The translations under genes were made by a program, and so were the position numbers. Below are positions 9,365 to 18,762 of a stretch of 64,000 nucleotides of DNA, piece by piece (within the stretch, counting starts at the first letter, position 1; every line of letters begins with the position of its first letter). Source of the DNA: Bacteroidota bacterium (GTDB lineage: Bacteria > Bacteroidota > Bacteroidia > NS11-12g > UBA9320); NCBI GenBank assembly GCA_947468275.1, contig CANIKO010000011.1, positions 1 to 64,000 of the forward strand, given 5' to 3'. The notes under the pieces were generated by a model. It did not search any database. It had not been told where the DNA came from and was given only the letters and a program-made list of their open reading frames with translations.

Positions 9365-10258
9365 TTGATACATTGGATTTCAGACCATATTTTTAGCGTT
9401 CTCACGGTTGTTATTATTATTTATTTGGCAATAAGTTTTTTTGTATACCTCATTCAAGATTTTTTCTTGTTTAAACCTGAAAAATTAGACCCTGAATTTG
9501 AATTTCAGTATAAAAATTTAGATTTTGATGAACACACCTTAGACATAAAACCAGGTGTTTCTCTTTCGGTACTTCGCTTTAAAGCACAAAACCCAGTGGG
9601 CATTGTCCTTTATTTAAAGGGAAATAGCAGAAGTATAAAAGGATGGGGAAAATTTGCTATTGATTTTGTTCGATATAATTACGATGTGATAATGGTTGAT
9701 TATAGGGGCTTTGGCAAAAGTACTGGCCGACGTTCGCAGCAAGGAATTAAGAACGACATGCAATTGGTATACGACAAAATCAAGGAACGGGTTGACGAAA
9801 AATATATAATACTTTATGGGCGTTCCATGGGTTCAGGATTTGCAACCAAACTGGCATCCACCAACCACCCTCGCATGTTAATTTTGGATGCTCCTTATTA
9901 CAGTATGGCGAAATCTACAGGTCGCTACCTCCCTTTTTTACCCATGACCTTTTTACTAAAGTTTCCTATACCAACTTACAAATGGATTAAATATGTTAAA
10001 TGTCCCATCCATATTATTCATGGAACCGAAGATAAGTTGATACCATTTAAATCAAGTATTAAGCTATCTGCAATAAATTCTGAATTAACAAGGTTTCATC
10101 CTATAATTGGAGGTGGCCACAATAATTTGAACACTTTCGAAGCCTACCATGAAATTTTAGGACAAATTCTTCAGGCAAATACATTAGAATTTGACCGAGA
10201 AAATAGCAGTATTGATTTTAAGCGTAAAAAGAAACCATATCAAAGGTTGAAATTTTAG
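9365..10258 (+). CDS. Membrane-anchored alpha/beta hydrolase
   Basis: This 297-residue serine hydrolase starts at TTG 9365, since there is no suitable ATG before the membrane segment. Residues 9-30 form an N-terminal anchor, and the fold follows. The nucleophile elbow is GRSMGSG (Ser154), the acid is Asp223 in HGTEDKL and the base is His252 in GGHNNL. VDYRGFGKSTG is the usual strand-4 region. The position that is HGN in relatives reads KGN here (residues 85-87), which may alter the oxyanion hole. It resembles the YqkD/Bem46-like group; the substrate is unknown. A close paralogue follows about 95 nt downstream. A TACATTTG element at 9328-9335 could be its -7 box. Confidence 0.82.
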   Translation: MIHWISDHIFSVLTVVIIIYLAISFFVYLIQDFFLFKPEKLDPEFEFQYKNLDFDEHTLDIKPGVSLSVLRFKAQNPVGIVLYLKGNSRSIKGWGKFAIDFVRYNYDVIMVDYRGFGKSTGRRSQQGIKNDMQLVYDKIKERVDEKYIILYGRSMGSGFATKLASTNHPRMLILDAPYYSMAKSTGRYLPFLPMTFLLKFPIPTYKWIKYVKCPIHIIHGTEDKLIPFKSSIKLSAINSELTRFHPIIGGGHNNLNTFEAYHEILGQILQANTLEFDRENSSIDFKRKKKPYQRLKF

Positions 10259-10352
10259 TCAAATGGCCATAAAAAAAAGTTCACCTCAACTGGTATTATA
10301 TTTAATGACATTACTTATGGACCTTTAAAAAACAATATAAATTAAATAGGAG

Positions 10353-11093
10353 ATGCCAATTCAATTTTTAATAGAAAAATTAATTTTCAGGCCAGTAAAA
10401 TTAAATCCTGATTATCATTTTCATTTTGATTCAAATTTTGAGGAAATTAATTTCTATCCTGAATCTCATATTGCCATTAATGCACTCCATTTTAAAGTTA
10501 AAAATCCACGAGGAATAATTCTTTACTTTCATGGAAACAAAGACAATTTAGCCCGTTGGGGAACAATTTCGTCTGAACTTACAAGGTATAATTACGACGT
10601 AATAGCTATTGATTATAGAAGTTATGGGAAAAGTTCCGGCACTCTTTCCGAAGACACTTTTTTTAGCGATGCATTGTTTTGTTATTCCCAAATCCAAGAA
10701 ACTCTTTCCCCTTCAAAAATCATTATTTATGGACGTTCATTGGGAACAGGGGTTGCTTCTTGGCTCGCTCAAAAGGTAAATCCAGATAAATTAATTTTGG
10801 AAACACCTTATTATGATATGCATGATTTAATAAGCAATTATTTCCCTTCTTTTCTGTTTAAAAATAAGCTAAATTTTAAATTAAAATCCTATTCCTACCT
10901 TATAAATACACAGTTCCCTATTTTAATTCTTCACGGAACCAAAGACTCTGTTGTGCCTTATTCATCAGGCCAAAAACTTTTTGAAAGCCTTCAAAATCCT
11001 TTAAAAAAATTGATAACTTTTAATGTCGGAAAGCATAATAATTTAAATAGTTTCCAAAAATATTGGGATGAGTTGGAGCAATTTCTGAGATAG
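10353..11093 (+). CDS. Alpha/beta hydrolase, paralogue of the preceding gene
   Basis: This 246-residue hydrolase is collinear with the preceding protein but lacks its N-terminal membrane helix. The catalytic triad is visible: Ser129 in GRSLGTG, Asp198 in HGTKDSV and His228 in GKHNNL. It keeps the normal FHGN motif (residues 59-62) and IDYRSYGKSSG. The ATG at 10353 follows a purine-rich AGGAG-like segment. The tandem arrangement points to a local duplication with one copy membrane-anchored and one soluble or peripheral. The substrate is unknown. Confidence 0.82.
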   Translation: MPIQFLIEKLIFRPVKLNPDYHFHFDSNFEEINFYPESHIAINALHFKVKNPRGIILYFHGNKDNLARWGTISSELTRYNYDVIAIDYRSYGKSSGTLSEDTFFSDALFCYSQIQETLSPSKIIIYGRSLGTGVASWLAQKVNPDKLILETPYYDMHDLISNYFPSFLFKNKLNFKLKSYSYLINTQFPILILHGTKDSVVPYSSGQKLFESLQNPLKKLITFNVGKHNNLNSFQKYWDELEQFLR

Positions 11094-11121
11094 AGGACCA
11101 AGCCCTATCTTACTTTACATT

Positions 11122-11145
11122 AACTTTTTCCTTGATGAAAAAGTT
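11122..11145. repeat. Intergenic hairpin, 9-bp perfect inverted repeat
   Basis: AACTTTTTC and GAAAAAGTT are separated by the 6-nt loop CTTGAT, and a second partial AAAAGTTAA copy lies just downstream. I recall similar CTTTTT-CTTGATG-AAAAAG elements as common intergenic palindromes in Bacteroidota, but no search was done. It could act as a terminator for the hydrolase pair, although no U-run follows. Confidence 0.5.
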
Positions 11146-11208
11146 ACAAAAGTTAAAGCTTGACAAAATGACCCGATTTTAGCAATCACAATTTCTAACA
11201 ATACCTTT

Positions 11209-11238
11209 TTTGAGGCACAACTATTTAATTTACATTTG
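11209..11238 (+). promoter_or_regulatory. Promoter TTTG-N18-TACATTTG for the flippase gene
   Basis: TTTG at 11209-11212 and TACATTTG at 11231-11238 match the Bacteroidota -33/-7 consensus with an 18-nt spacer. The upstream TTG at 11236 lies inside the -7 box, so it cannot be in the transcript. TTG 11248 is therefore the likely start codon, only 9 nt after the box. Confidence 0.6.
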
Positions 11239-11247
11239 CCAATAACT

Positions 11248-12738
11248 TTGGGCACTATAAAAAAACTGGCTTCACAAACATTAACCTACGGACTAAGTAC
11301 CATTGTAGGCCGTTTTATCAATTTTTTATTAGTTCCACTTTACACAGCTGTTTACAATCCTCATGATTATGGAATAGTGACGGATGTATATGCTTTGGTA
11401 GCTTTTTTAAATATCGTTTTAACCTACGGCATGGAAACTTCGTTTTTCAATTATGCCCGTCAAGATGAACATTCCGTTGGGAAAACGTATGCTACCGGAT
11501 TTAATAATCTTTTAATCACTACCTCTATTTTCCTAGTATTAGGATCCTTGTTCTACAAGCAAATTGCCATTCCTTTAGGATACTCCAATCACCCTGAATA
11601 TATCCTTTGGTTTGTTTGGATATTGGGCTTAGACGCTTTAAGTGCCTTGCCATTTGCATTGTTGCGCCAATTGGAAAAGCCTATAAAATTTTCAGTTTTG
11701 AAACTCCTGTGGGTTTTAATAAATGTTTTATTAAACCTTTACTTTTTGTTGTGGGCTCCTCATTTGTTAACTGCGGGGGCATCGGCACCTTTCTTCAATC
11801 CCGAAATTGGCTTAGGCTACATTTTTATTTCCAACTTAGTAGCCAGTTTAGTCATACTGATTTTGTTGCTTCCTGAGTGTTTAAAATTCGGGTTGAAAGC
11901 TGACCCTGAGTTGAGAAAAGATATGATTAAATATGCGTGGCCATTAATATTTATTGGACTTGCGGGCATTGCCAATGAAACCTTCAGTCGGGTTATTTTA
12001 AAATATTTAACTCCTGGTGAAGATGGCTTATATGAACTAGGAGTATTTGGGGCTTTTTATAAATTAAGTATGATAATGACTTTGTTTATTCAAGCCTTTA
12101 AGTTTGCCGCCGAACCTTTCTTTTTTAGTCAGCATAAAAACGAGAATGCTCAGATTTTGTATGCCCGCATTATGGATTATTTTGTGATGGTGTGTGCATT
12201 CATTTTTGTGTTTACCATGCTTTTTGTAAATGATTTGGCAGCTTTACTTATTCGGCACAAATCGTATTATGAGCATCCTGATGGCATGAAAATAGTTCCA
12301 ATTTTATTAATGGCCAATTTATTTTTAGGCATTTTTTATAGCATTAGCGTGTGGTACAGGCTTACCAACAATACTAAAAAAGGCTCTCAGCTTTCCATTG
12401 CAGCTGCTATCTTAACCGTAATTTTAAACCTTTTATTGATTCCTCAATTTGGATTTTTGGCCTCTGCTTGGGTTACTTTAATTGTTTATGCGTTTTTGGC
12501 GGTTGCCAATTATTTATGGGGGCAAAAGTATTATCCGGTGCCATATAATTTGCCAAAATTGGGTTTATTAATTGCACTGTCATTGCTAATATATGGCTTG
12601 TCTTATTATCTTAATCCTTCACTGCACATCAGTAAATGGATTTTAAATCCGTTATGGATACTAGCCTTTGCTGGGGGATTATATTTTATTGAAATTACAT
12701 TTAAAACCGATGCAAATCTTGGAAATAAAAATAATTAA
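11248..12738 (+). CDS. Polysaccharide flippase (Wzx/MATE-like)
   Basis: This membrane protein of about 496 residues has roughly 12-14 hydrophobic helices. It begins [32 protein letters not shown], the pattern of oligosaccharide flippases in the MOP superfamily. It should move a lipid-linked glycan across the inner membrane. A further in-frame TTG at 11236 would add four residues, but it lies within the -7 promoter box, so I chose TTG 11248. The 3' end overlaps the dUTPase gene by 29 nt. The glycan genes nearest in function are at 48-54 kb and 2.7-5.1 kb. Confidence 0.85.
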   Translation: MGTIKKLASQTLTYGLSTIVGRFINFLLVPLYTAVYNPHDYGIVTDVYALVAFLNIVLTYGMETSFFNYARQDEHSVGKTYATGFNNLLITTSIFLVLGSLFYKQIAIPLGYSNHPEYILWFVWILGLDALSALPFALLRQLEKPIKFSVLKLLWVLINVLLNLYFLLWAPHLLTAGASAPFFNPEIGLGYIFISNLVASLVILILLLPECLKFGLKADPELRKDMIKYAWPLIFIGLAGIANETFSRVILKYLTPGEDGLYELGVFGAFYKLSMIMTLFIQAFKFAAEPFFFSQHKNENAQILYARIMDYFVMVCAFIFVFTMLFVNDLAALLIRHKSYYEHPDGMKIVPILLMANLFLGIFYSISVWYRLTNNTKKGSQLSIAAAILTVILNLLLIPQFGFLASAWVTLIVYAFLAVANYLWGQKYYPVPYNLPKLGLLIALSLLIYGLSYYLNPSLHISKWILNPLWILAFAGGLYFIEITFKTDANLGNKNN

Positions 12739-13150
12739 CTACTCCAAACACCCCCTACCAGAATACCAAACCGCCCAAGCTGCTGGGGTAGATTTAAGAG
12801 CAAATTTGGAAGAAGAAATAATCTTGAAACCGCTTCAACGCCATTTGGTGGGTACAGGATTATTCATTGAACTCCCTGTAAATTATGAAGCCCAAATACG
12901 GCCCCGAAGCGGACTGGCTGCTAAACACGGCATCACCGTTATCAACTCGCCCGGAACCATTGATTCCGATTACCGAGGTGAAATAAAAATATGTTTGGTT
13001 AATCTTTCCAACGACCCGTTTATCATAAAAGATGGCGAACGAATAGCCCAAATGGTGATAGCCCGCCACGAAATTGCAAATTTTATTTTGGTAGAAAAAC
13101 TATCAGAAACGGAACGGGGCGAAGGAGGACATGGGCACACCGGAAAGTGA
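12710..13150 (+). CDS. dut: dUTP diphosphatase
   Basis: This trimeric dUTPase of about 146 residues hydrolyses dUTP to dUMP and pyrophosphate, keeping uracil out of DNA and feeding dTMP synthesis. All five motifs are present in order: AGVDLRA (1), [12 protein letters not shown] (2), [11 protein letters not shown] (3, with the uracil-pocket tyrosine), RIAQMVI (4) and [11 protein letters not shown] (5). I chose ATG 12710 because it gives the normal family N-terminus ([19 protein letters not shown]). A TTG further upstream would add 14 residues with no family match. The start lies inside the flippase gene (29-nt overlap), implying coupling. Confidence 0.95.
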   Translation: MQILEIKIINYSKHPLPEYQTAQAAGVDLRANLEEEIILKPLQRHLVGTGLFIELPVNYEAQIRPRSGLAAKHGITVINSPGTIDSDYRGEIKICLVNLSNDPFIIKDGERIAQMVIARHEIANFILVEKLSETERGEGGHGHTGK

Positions 13151-13284
13151 AAAAAATTGACCAAGATACGTGCTCGTGGATGTATCGAAACTATCAAAAA
13201 TAGAGATCACATCTTTTATAATTGCTTCATTTTTTCAATAATTTCCTTACCTTTGGTATCGTTCACCTAACGAAAACCTAACCC

Positions 13285-13315
13285 ATAAATATTTCGGCCG
13301 GTGAAGACACCAACC
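13285..13315 (+). repeat. Dispersed hairpin-like repeat, copy 1
   Basis: This 31-nt segment matches 36138-36168 (reverse strand) at 26 of 31 positions. Its centre, GGTG-AAGA-CACC, is a small stem-loop with two further G-C pairs outside a 2-nt mismatch. A third half-copy lies at 36223-36239. It is intergenic and looks like a decayed dispersed element. Confidence 0.45.
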
Positions 13316-13337
13316 AATCAAAACAACAATCCCACCA

Positions 13338-13841
13338 TTGAAAACAAAAGTAAAAATTTCAACCATCTACAATTGCTCCTTGGAAAGAGCCTTTAAAACA
13401 CCCATGCTTTGTGACGTTTCAAAAGTGCATACAGGATTCGGGATAATGCCTAAAGTAACCCACTGCACCGAAGATGAAAATTGGGGAAAACCCGGTTATA
13501 GCAAAAAAGTATTTGTTGCAACATCATTGTCACAAAAAGGCGGTTGGGCTTCGGTTGATAAAGTGATAGAACGCTTAGAAAACAACTATTGGAAAATTGA
13601 GGTAAGCAATTTTCAATCGTGGATGCTAGGATTTACACGATTTGAAGGAGAATGGAAAACCACCGAACTGGAAACCAATAAAATTTTAGTGGAATACACC
13701 TATACTTTACATTCAAATGTGGCTTTGTTGTATCCCTTAAACTGGCTATTTACCAACACTTTTTGGAAAACATATATGAAACGAGTGATTGAAAATGTGA
13801 GGCAAATGGCCTACACCAATGAACCTTATATTTATGAATAG
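13338..13841 (+). CDS. SRPBCC (START-like) domain protein
   Basis: This 167-residue protein starts at TTG 13338 and has the helix-grip fold pattern of polyketide-cyclase/SRPBCC proteins. The first strand TKVKISTIYNCSLERAFKTPM leads into a loop and GYSKKVFVATSLSQKGGW. The domain closes with a long C-terminal helix (FWKTYMKRVIENVRQMA). Such domains bind hydrophobic ligands; the ligand is unknown. It precedes the GyrI-like gene by 11 nt, so the two probably form a small operon of ligand-binding proteins. Confidence 0.7.
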   Translation: MKTKVKISTIYNCSLERAFKTPMLCDVSKVHTGFGIMPKVTHCTEDENWGKPGYSKKVFVATSLSQKGGWASVDKVIERLENNYWKIEVSNFQSWMLGFTRFEGEWKTTELETNKILVEYTYTLHSNVALLYPLNWLFTNTFWKTYMKRVIENVRQMAYTNEPYIYE

Positions 13842-13852
13842 AAAATCCACCA

Positions 13853-14338
13853 ATGCATCCCCAAATAAAAACCATAACCTCTAAAAAACTAATTGGTCAA
13901 AACCTTGATATGTCGATTGCAAATAATAAAACCTTTGAACTTTGGAGAGAATTTATGCCACGACGAAAGGAAATTATTAATTCTGTGAGTTCGGATTTAG
14001 TTTCAATACAGGTGTATGATTCCGGTTTCGACTTTAATAAGTTTGACCCTAATGCACAATTTCAAAAATGGGCGGCCATGGAAGTACATAACTTTGATTC
14101 TGTACCTGAAGAAATGGAGACCTATACCTTGCCAGGTGGATTATATGCCACTTTCTCTTACACAGGATTAAGCTCCGACACTACAATTTTTGAAACCATT
14201 TATGGGACTTGGATTCCCAATTCGGAGTATGAATTAGATCACCGGCCGCATTTTGAAATACTGGGTGAAAAATATAAAAACAATGACCCAAGCTCGGAGG
14301 AAGAAATTTGGATACCGATAAAATTGGAAAATAAATAA
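13853..14338 (+). CDS. GyrI-like / effector-binding domain protein
   Basis: This 161-residue stand-alone protein has the GyrI-like small-molecule-binding (SOUL/AraC effector) fold. Features include TITSKKLIGQNLDMSIANNKTFELW, the core KWAAMEVHNFDSVPEEMETYTLPGG with the YATFSYTG strand, and a closing IYGTWIPNSEYELDHRPHFEI. The last of these carries the conserved W, E and RP of the family. There is no DNA-binding domain, as in integron-type effector-binding proteins. It lies 11 nt after the SRPBCC gene. It may bind or detoxify small molecules; no ligand can be inferred. Confidence 0.75.
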   Translation: MHPQIKTITSKKLIGQNLDMSIANNKTFELWREFMPRRKEIINSVSSDLVSIQVYDSGFDFNKFDPNAQFQKWAAMEVHNFDSVPEEMETYTLPGGLYATFSYTGLSSDTTIFETIYGTWIPNSEYELDHRPHFEILGEKYKNNDPSSEEEIWIPIKLENK

Positions 14339-14403
14339 CGGTTTAGGCCTTTGCACAACTACCGATAAGACAGTTTTTCGGTGGATGATGCTATCATAGT
14401 AAA

Positions 14404-14434
14404 TTTATCAAAGTCAAAACAATTCTTATATTTG
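14404..14434 (+). promoter_or_regulatory. Probable promoter of the T9SS esterase gene
   Basis: TTTA (14404-14407, 3/4 match to TTTG), a 19-nt spacer, then TATATTTG (14427-14434), an exact TAnnTTTG. The gene starts at 14466, leaving a leader of roughly 27 nt. Confidence 0.5.
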
Positions 14435-14465
14435 TTTCATAATACTTCAATGTTCAAAAAATAGA

Positions 14466-17429
14466 ATGCTTGGAAAATCACCTTTTCTGATCCTGTTTTT
14501 TCTGTTTTTTTTGCAAACGGAAGCTCAAATTATTTTTGATAAACCCCCAAAGGATTTTGCCATTATACCAAGAAATCCTTTTACCAATATGGGTAATTTT
14601 GAGGTTTCAGGATATGTGTCTGATATCAAATATACTTCAATCGAAATCCGTGCTTATCAAAAAGGTAAATTAAAAGTCAAAAGTATCAAAAACCTTTATT
14701 TTACTGGCTCCTACTCTACATTTAATTTGCAATTAAACCTGATAGCAGGATTATTTAATTATGATTTTCAGTTTTATTTAAGTGATGGAACTACTTCAAA
14801 ATTAATAACAGAAGTAAAATCTGTCGCGTTTGGTGATGTCATTTTAATAACCGGCCAAAGCAATGCTGTGGCTAATAGTTATAGTGGAACCGTTAATTCT
14901 AAATATGGCGATTCGTTTATTCGCTCGTTTGGCACTGCTAGTTATAATGGAAGTACAACTTTTTCAGATTTAAGCTGGCATATAGCCGATGGTGATGGAT
15001 ATTATGATAAAGGAACTGTTGGTCAATGGGGTTTGGTTATGGCAAGGCAGATTATGGATTCGATGAAAGTACCAGTGGCCATTATTAATAATGCCGTTGG
15101 CGGAACACCTATTACATTTCATCAAAAAAACCCAAGTAATCCTACCGATTTAAATACCAGCTATGGACGGCACTTATTCAGAGCCACCGAAGCTTTAGTT
15201 AATAAAAAAGCACGGTTTATGTTTTATTATCAAGGGGAAAGTGATGGTTCCGATGCTAAGCTCCACGATTCCCTTTTCAAAATTATGCACCGCGATTGGC
15301 GAACGGATTTTCCAGGTTTGGAAAAAATATATGTAGTTCAGGTGCGAAATGGTTGCGGTTCACCAAGCCTTCAATTGCGAGAGGCCCAACGGCAATTCGA
15401 ATTTGTATTACCCATTACCCGAACCCTTACTATGACAGGTTTTAGCGGACATGATGGGTGTCACTTTGCCCTTGCCAATGGCTATGAATCTTTGGGTTTT
15501 GAAGCGGCTAATTGTATGCTTGATGAGTTTTATACCAAGAAAAACAAGAAAGATATTTATCCGCTCAACCCACTGTATGCCTATTTTTCTAAATCAGATT
15601 ATACCCAAATAACCCTTGCATTAAACCAACAAATACAAAATTTAAAAGTTGATGTTAATTTTTATCAACTGTTTCAATTGGAAGGAAATCCGGGAGTATT
15701 AATTGCAGGAGGAAGCATTGTAAATAATAAAATAGTTTTAAACTTATCAGCAAAGGCGTGTTCTATTAAAGGATTAAGTTACGATGGAGTGGCCGGGGCG
15801 CCGCCTTGGGTAACCAATAGCAATGGAATTGGTTTGCTTTCGTTTTATAATTTGCCAGTGTACGCTACCAAAAGGGTTGGTGGAATAGTGAATCTTTGCC
15901 AAGGAAGTTATTTTACACCAAAAATTGATACCATTGCCGGTTATTCCTATTTATGGAAAGGAAAAACCAGTAAAATATCTAGTACAAAAGCCTGGCCAGT
16001 AATGAAACCAACCCTCAGCGAAACATTTGAATTAATAATTCAAGATAAATCTAAGATTTGTAAAGCCGATACTCAGTTTTATTTTTTAAATATTGATTCA
16101 ATTAAACGTCCCAACCTTCCTCAATTTGTCCATTTATGCCAGGGAGATTCATTTACAACAACATTGAATTACCCCTCGTACTCCTTGGTTTGGAAATTAA
16201 ATAATTCAGAAATATCAAAATCCGAAAATATTAGTATTAAGAAAAAAGGAATTTATACCATTGATGTATACTCTTCCTATGGTTGTAAAGTAAGCGATAC
16301 GATTTTTATTAGTCAATCATTCCCGGCAAATATTTTAGATTCTGTTTATTACAAATGTCCTGAAACTTATATAAAACTTAAAGCCAAAAATAACTTTGAA
16401 AGCTATTGCTGGAATAATGATACCTCTTTAAAATCAGACTCTATTTTTGCAAAAAGAGGGTTGGTTAAAATTAGTGCGAAGGATTCAGCAGCCTGTATTT
16501 ATAAGGATTCAGCAATAATTCAAAACTATCTAACCGAAAAACATTTTTTAGATTCTCTCCCTGTTTTTTGCGATTATTCGTTTCATCTTTATTTCCAGCC
16601 AGTAGGAACTAAATCTTGGCACTTAAACTCCAATAAAATTTTAAACAATTATTACTATTTCACAATAAAAGATTCAGGATATTTCAATTTATTGGATTCA
16701 AACAACTGTTCCCAAAGAATATTAATAGTATCTAAGGTTCTTAAAAAACCAATTCAACAACAGTATTCATATCCGCTTTGCTTTGGAAAATCAGCTACCG
16801 TTCAGCTCAATCCTAACTATAATTACCAATGGGCTGACGGTTCTTTTGGAGCAAATAAAACAGTTACCTATCAGGGCATTTTCAAATATTCGGTTTTTAA
16901 TGCCTCCTGCGAATACAAGGATTCTTTATGGATTTGGATACCCAAAAAACCAGAATGGAATTTACCGGTAGATACGATTATATGCCAAGGCACCAAACTA
17001 TATTATTCATTACCCACTAATTTATTGTATGTAAAATTGGATGGCAAAAGTATTAATGATTCCTTGGTTATCAGCAAGGAAGGTAATTATATAATAACAG
17101 GAAATGATTCGTTAAACTGTTCTTATGATTACGCCATTAAAGTGACGAATAAAGTATGTATTGATAATTTAATGACGGATTCAAAATTAAAATTCTATTT
17201 TTACCCAAATCCAATAACCGATCATCTTTTTGTTTCATCTGGAAATGAAATAGAAAATAGAGTTGAATTTTTTCTATTTAACTATACCTGCCAAGAATTG
17301 ACATTAAACTATAAATTAATTGATTCTAATAAATTTGATTTAGACTTATCGCCATTATCATCTGGTGTTTACCTAATAAAAATAGCTAGTAAAACAACCA
17401 GTATTTACTATAGGATTATTAAAAAATAA
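14466..17429 (+). CDS. Secreted SGNH/sialate O-acetylesterase-like protein with T9SS sorting domain
   Basis: This 987-residue protein has a signal peptide (residues 1-20, ending QTEA). Residues about 120-350 form a SASA/SGNH esterase domain. Block I is ITGQSNAVANS (Ser132), and YYQGESDGSD and GHDGCHFALANGY supply the remaining conserved residues, the last with the Asp/His pair. A long region with repeated cysteine-containing Ig-like segments follows (LCQGSYFTPKIDTIAGYSYLW and LCQGDSFTTTLNYPSY). The last 75 or so residues are a type A T9SS domain (FYFYPNPITDHLFV ... GVYLIKIASKTTS). It is predicted to be secreted through the outer membrane and to remove O-acyl groups from glycans. Alternatively the enzyme domain may act on another ester. 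Confidence 0.85.
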   Translation: MLGKSPFLILFFLFFLQTEAQIIFDKPPKDFAIIPRNPFTNMGNFEVSGYVSDIKYTSIEIRAYQKGKLKVKSIKNLYFTGSYSTFNLQLNLIAGLFNYDFQFYLSDGTTSKLITEVKSVAFGDVILITGQSNAVANSYSGTVNSKYGDSFIRSFGTASYNGSTTFSDLSWHIADGDGYYDKGTVGQWGLVMARQIMDSMKVPVAIINNAVGGTPITFHQKNPSNPTDLNTSYGRHLFRATEALVNKKARFMFYYQGESDGSDAKLHDSLFKIMHRDWRTDFPGLEKIYVVQVRNGCGSPSLQLREAQRQFEFVLPITRTLTMTGFSGHDGCHFALANGYESLGFEAANCMLDEFYTKKNKKDIYPLNPLYAYFSKSDYTQITLALNQQIQNLKVDVNFYQLFQLEGNPGVLIAGGSIVNNKIVLNLSAKACSIKGLSYDGVAGAPPWVTNSNGIGLLSFYNLPVYATKRVGGIVNLCQGSYFTPKIDTIAGYSYLWKGKTSKISSTKAWPVMKPTLSETFELIIQDKSKICKADTQFYFLNIDSIKRPNLPQFVHLCQGDSFTTTLNYPSYSLVWKLNNSEISKSENISIKKKGIYTIDVYSSYGCKVSDTIFISQSFPANILDSVYYKCPETYIKLKAKNNFESYCWNNDTSLKSDSIFAKRGLVKISAKDSAACIYKDSAIIQNYLTEKHFLDSLPVFCDYSFHLYFQPVGTKSWHLNSNKILNNYYYFTIKDSGYFNLLDSNNCSQRILIVSKVLKKPIQQQYSYPLCFGKSATVQLNPNYNYQWADGSFGANKTVTYQGIFKYSVFNASCEYKDSLWIWIPKKPEWNLPVDTIICQGTKLYYSLPTNLLYVKLDGKSINDSLVISKEGNYIITGNDSLNCSYDYAIKVTNKVCIDNLMTDSKLKFYFYPNPITDHLFVSSGNEIENRVEFFLFNYTCQELTLNYKLIDSNKFDLDLSPLSSGVYLIKIASKTTSIYYRIIKK

Positions 17430-17435
17430 GAAATT

Positions 17436-18683
17436 TTATATTGGGACTTCTTGTAATTCCTCTTTCAGCTTTTTCTTTAAATGTTCATTTACCGCAAACA
17501 TCATAATTAGAGCAATTATCATGGATACCATAACAACATAACCCAACTCTGGATAATGCTCCAAATAACCTGATTTGGTTTTAACTACAATAACACCAGC
17601 TAGCGCAGCAGCCACACCGCCAGATAATTGCTGAATGGCTGAGTTTATAGCCATAAATGCTCCACGGTCGTGTGGTTTTGGTATCGCTGAAATTAATGCC
17701 ATTGACGAAATCATACGGGAAGAAATACCAACAAACAAAACGATGTTAAGCAATACGACTACCCAAAGTGGCGTAAAATGAAGTTGGGTATAAATTGCTA
17801 CCATTGCTATGCTAATGACAGTGCCAACAAAGAACAAATTAAATTTTCCGATACGATCGGCCAATTTACCCAAAAGGGGTCCAAAAAGAATGGAAGAAAC
17901 TCCGGTAATTCCATAAAGAACAGGCAACTGTTTCATAGTTAATCCTAAATTATGAATACTAAAAGCACTGCCAAAAGGCATGAGCATAAATCCTCCTGTG
18001 GCTAATAATACTGTTGCCATAAATGCCCGAATATGAGTTGTATTACCAATGGTTTTGGCTAAATGCTGAAACGCATTTCGGTCATTTTTTAGTTTTAAAT
18101 GGGCATCTATGGGTTTCATATATATCATAATTGATACACAAACTAAAATACTAAAAACAACAATCATCCAAAAGGGCGAATGCCATCCAAAACTATTAGC
18201 TAATATCAATCCCACGGGAATACCTAAAACCTGACTGGCTGCAAACGCCATTTGAACAAACCCCATGACCCTTCCTCTAAATTCCATCTTAAACAAATCC
18301 GTAATTATTGCAAAACTTACCGAACCAAGCACACCGCCAAATAAGCCAGTTACAATGCGAGCCATTAATAAAAAATTATAACTTGGCGCAATAGCACACA
18401 AAAATGTTCCAAAAATAAACCCAGTATAAAAAAAGAGAAGTAATTTCTTTCGGTCGAACCTATCGGCAAAACCCGCTGCAATTATTCCTGCAACTCCTGC
18501 ACTAAAAGCATAGGCGGAAACTACCCATCCAAATTGGCCTGTAGTAATTTTCAATTCTTCCATTAGCTGCGCCCCAAGTGGCGACAACACCATAAAATCT
18601 AGAATAACTGTAAACTGAACAATCGCTAATATGGCAATGATAAAGGCTTGATATTTTGTAAAAAGGGATTCTTTTTTATTCAT
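17436..18683 (-). CDS. MFS transporter (DHA1-like)
   Basis: This 415-residue inner-membrane protein has 12 predicted helices and major-facilitator signatures. GFADRFDRKKLLLFF is the cytoplasmic loop 2-3 motif and LADRIGKFNLFFVG is the matching loop in the second half. The opening VQFTVILDFMVLSPLGAQLM and the motif C-like stretch VLGIPVGLILANSFGWHSPF suggest a drug:H+ antiporter or arabinose-efflux-like permease. The substrate is unknown. It converges with the T9SS esterase gene (6-nt gap) and is not obviously in an operon. Confidence 0.85.
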   Translation of the reverse strand: MNKKESLFTKYQAFIIAILAIVQFTVILDFMVLSPLGAQLMEELKITTGQFGWVVSAYAFSAGVAGIIAAGFADRFDRKKLLLFFYTGFIFGTFLCAIAPSYNFLLMARIVTGLFGGVLGSVSFAIITDLFKMEFRGRVMGFVQMAFAASQVLGIPVGLILANSFGWHSPFWMIVVFSILVCVSIMIYMKPIDAHLKLKNDRNAFQHLAKTIGNTTHIRAFMATVLLATGGFMLMPFGSAFSIHNLGLTMKQLPVLYGITGVSSILFGPLLGKLADRIGKFNLFFVGTVISIAMVAIYTQLHFTPLWVVVLLNIVLFVGISSRMISSMALISAIPKPHDRGAFMAINSAIQQLSGGVAAALAGVIVVKTKSGYLEHYPELGYVVMVSMIIALIMMFAVNEHLKKKLKEELQEVPI

Positions 18684-18762
18684 TTTTTCGGTTTATATAC
18701 TACTTAACCTAACAATTCCATTTATTGTTCAGTTAATTAATAAGGTATTTGATGTTTCATAA

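Noticed and set aside
11236-11247. TTG 11236 as the flippase start
   Set aside because: It lies inside the TACATTTG -7 promoter box, so it would not be transcribed; TTG 11248 is preferred.
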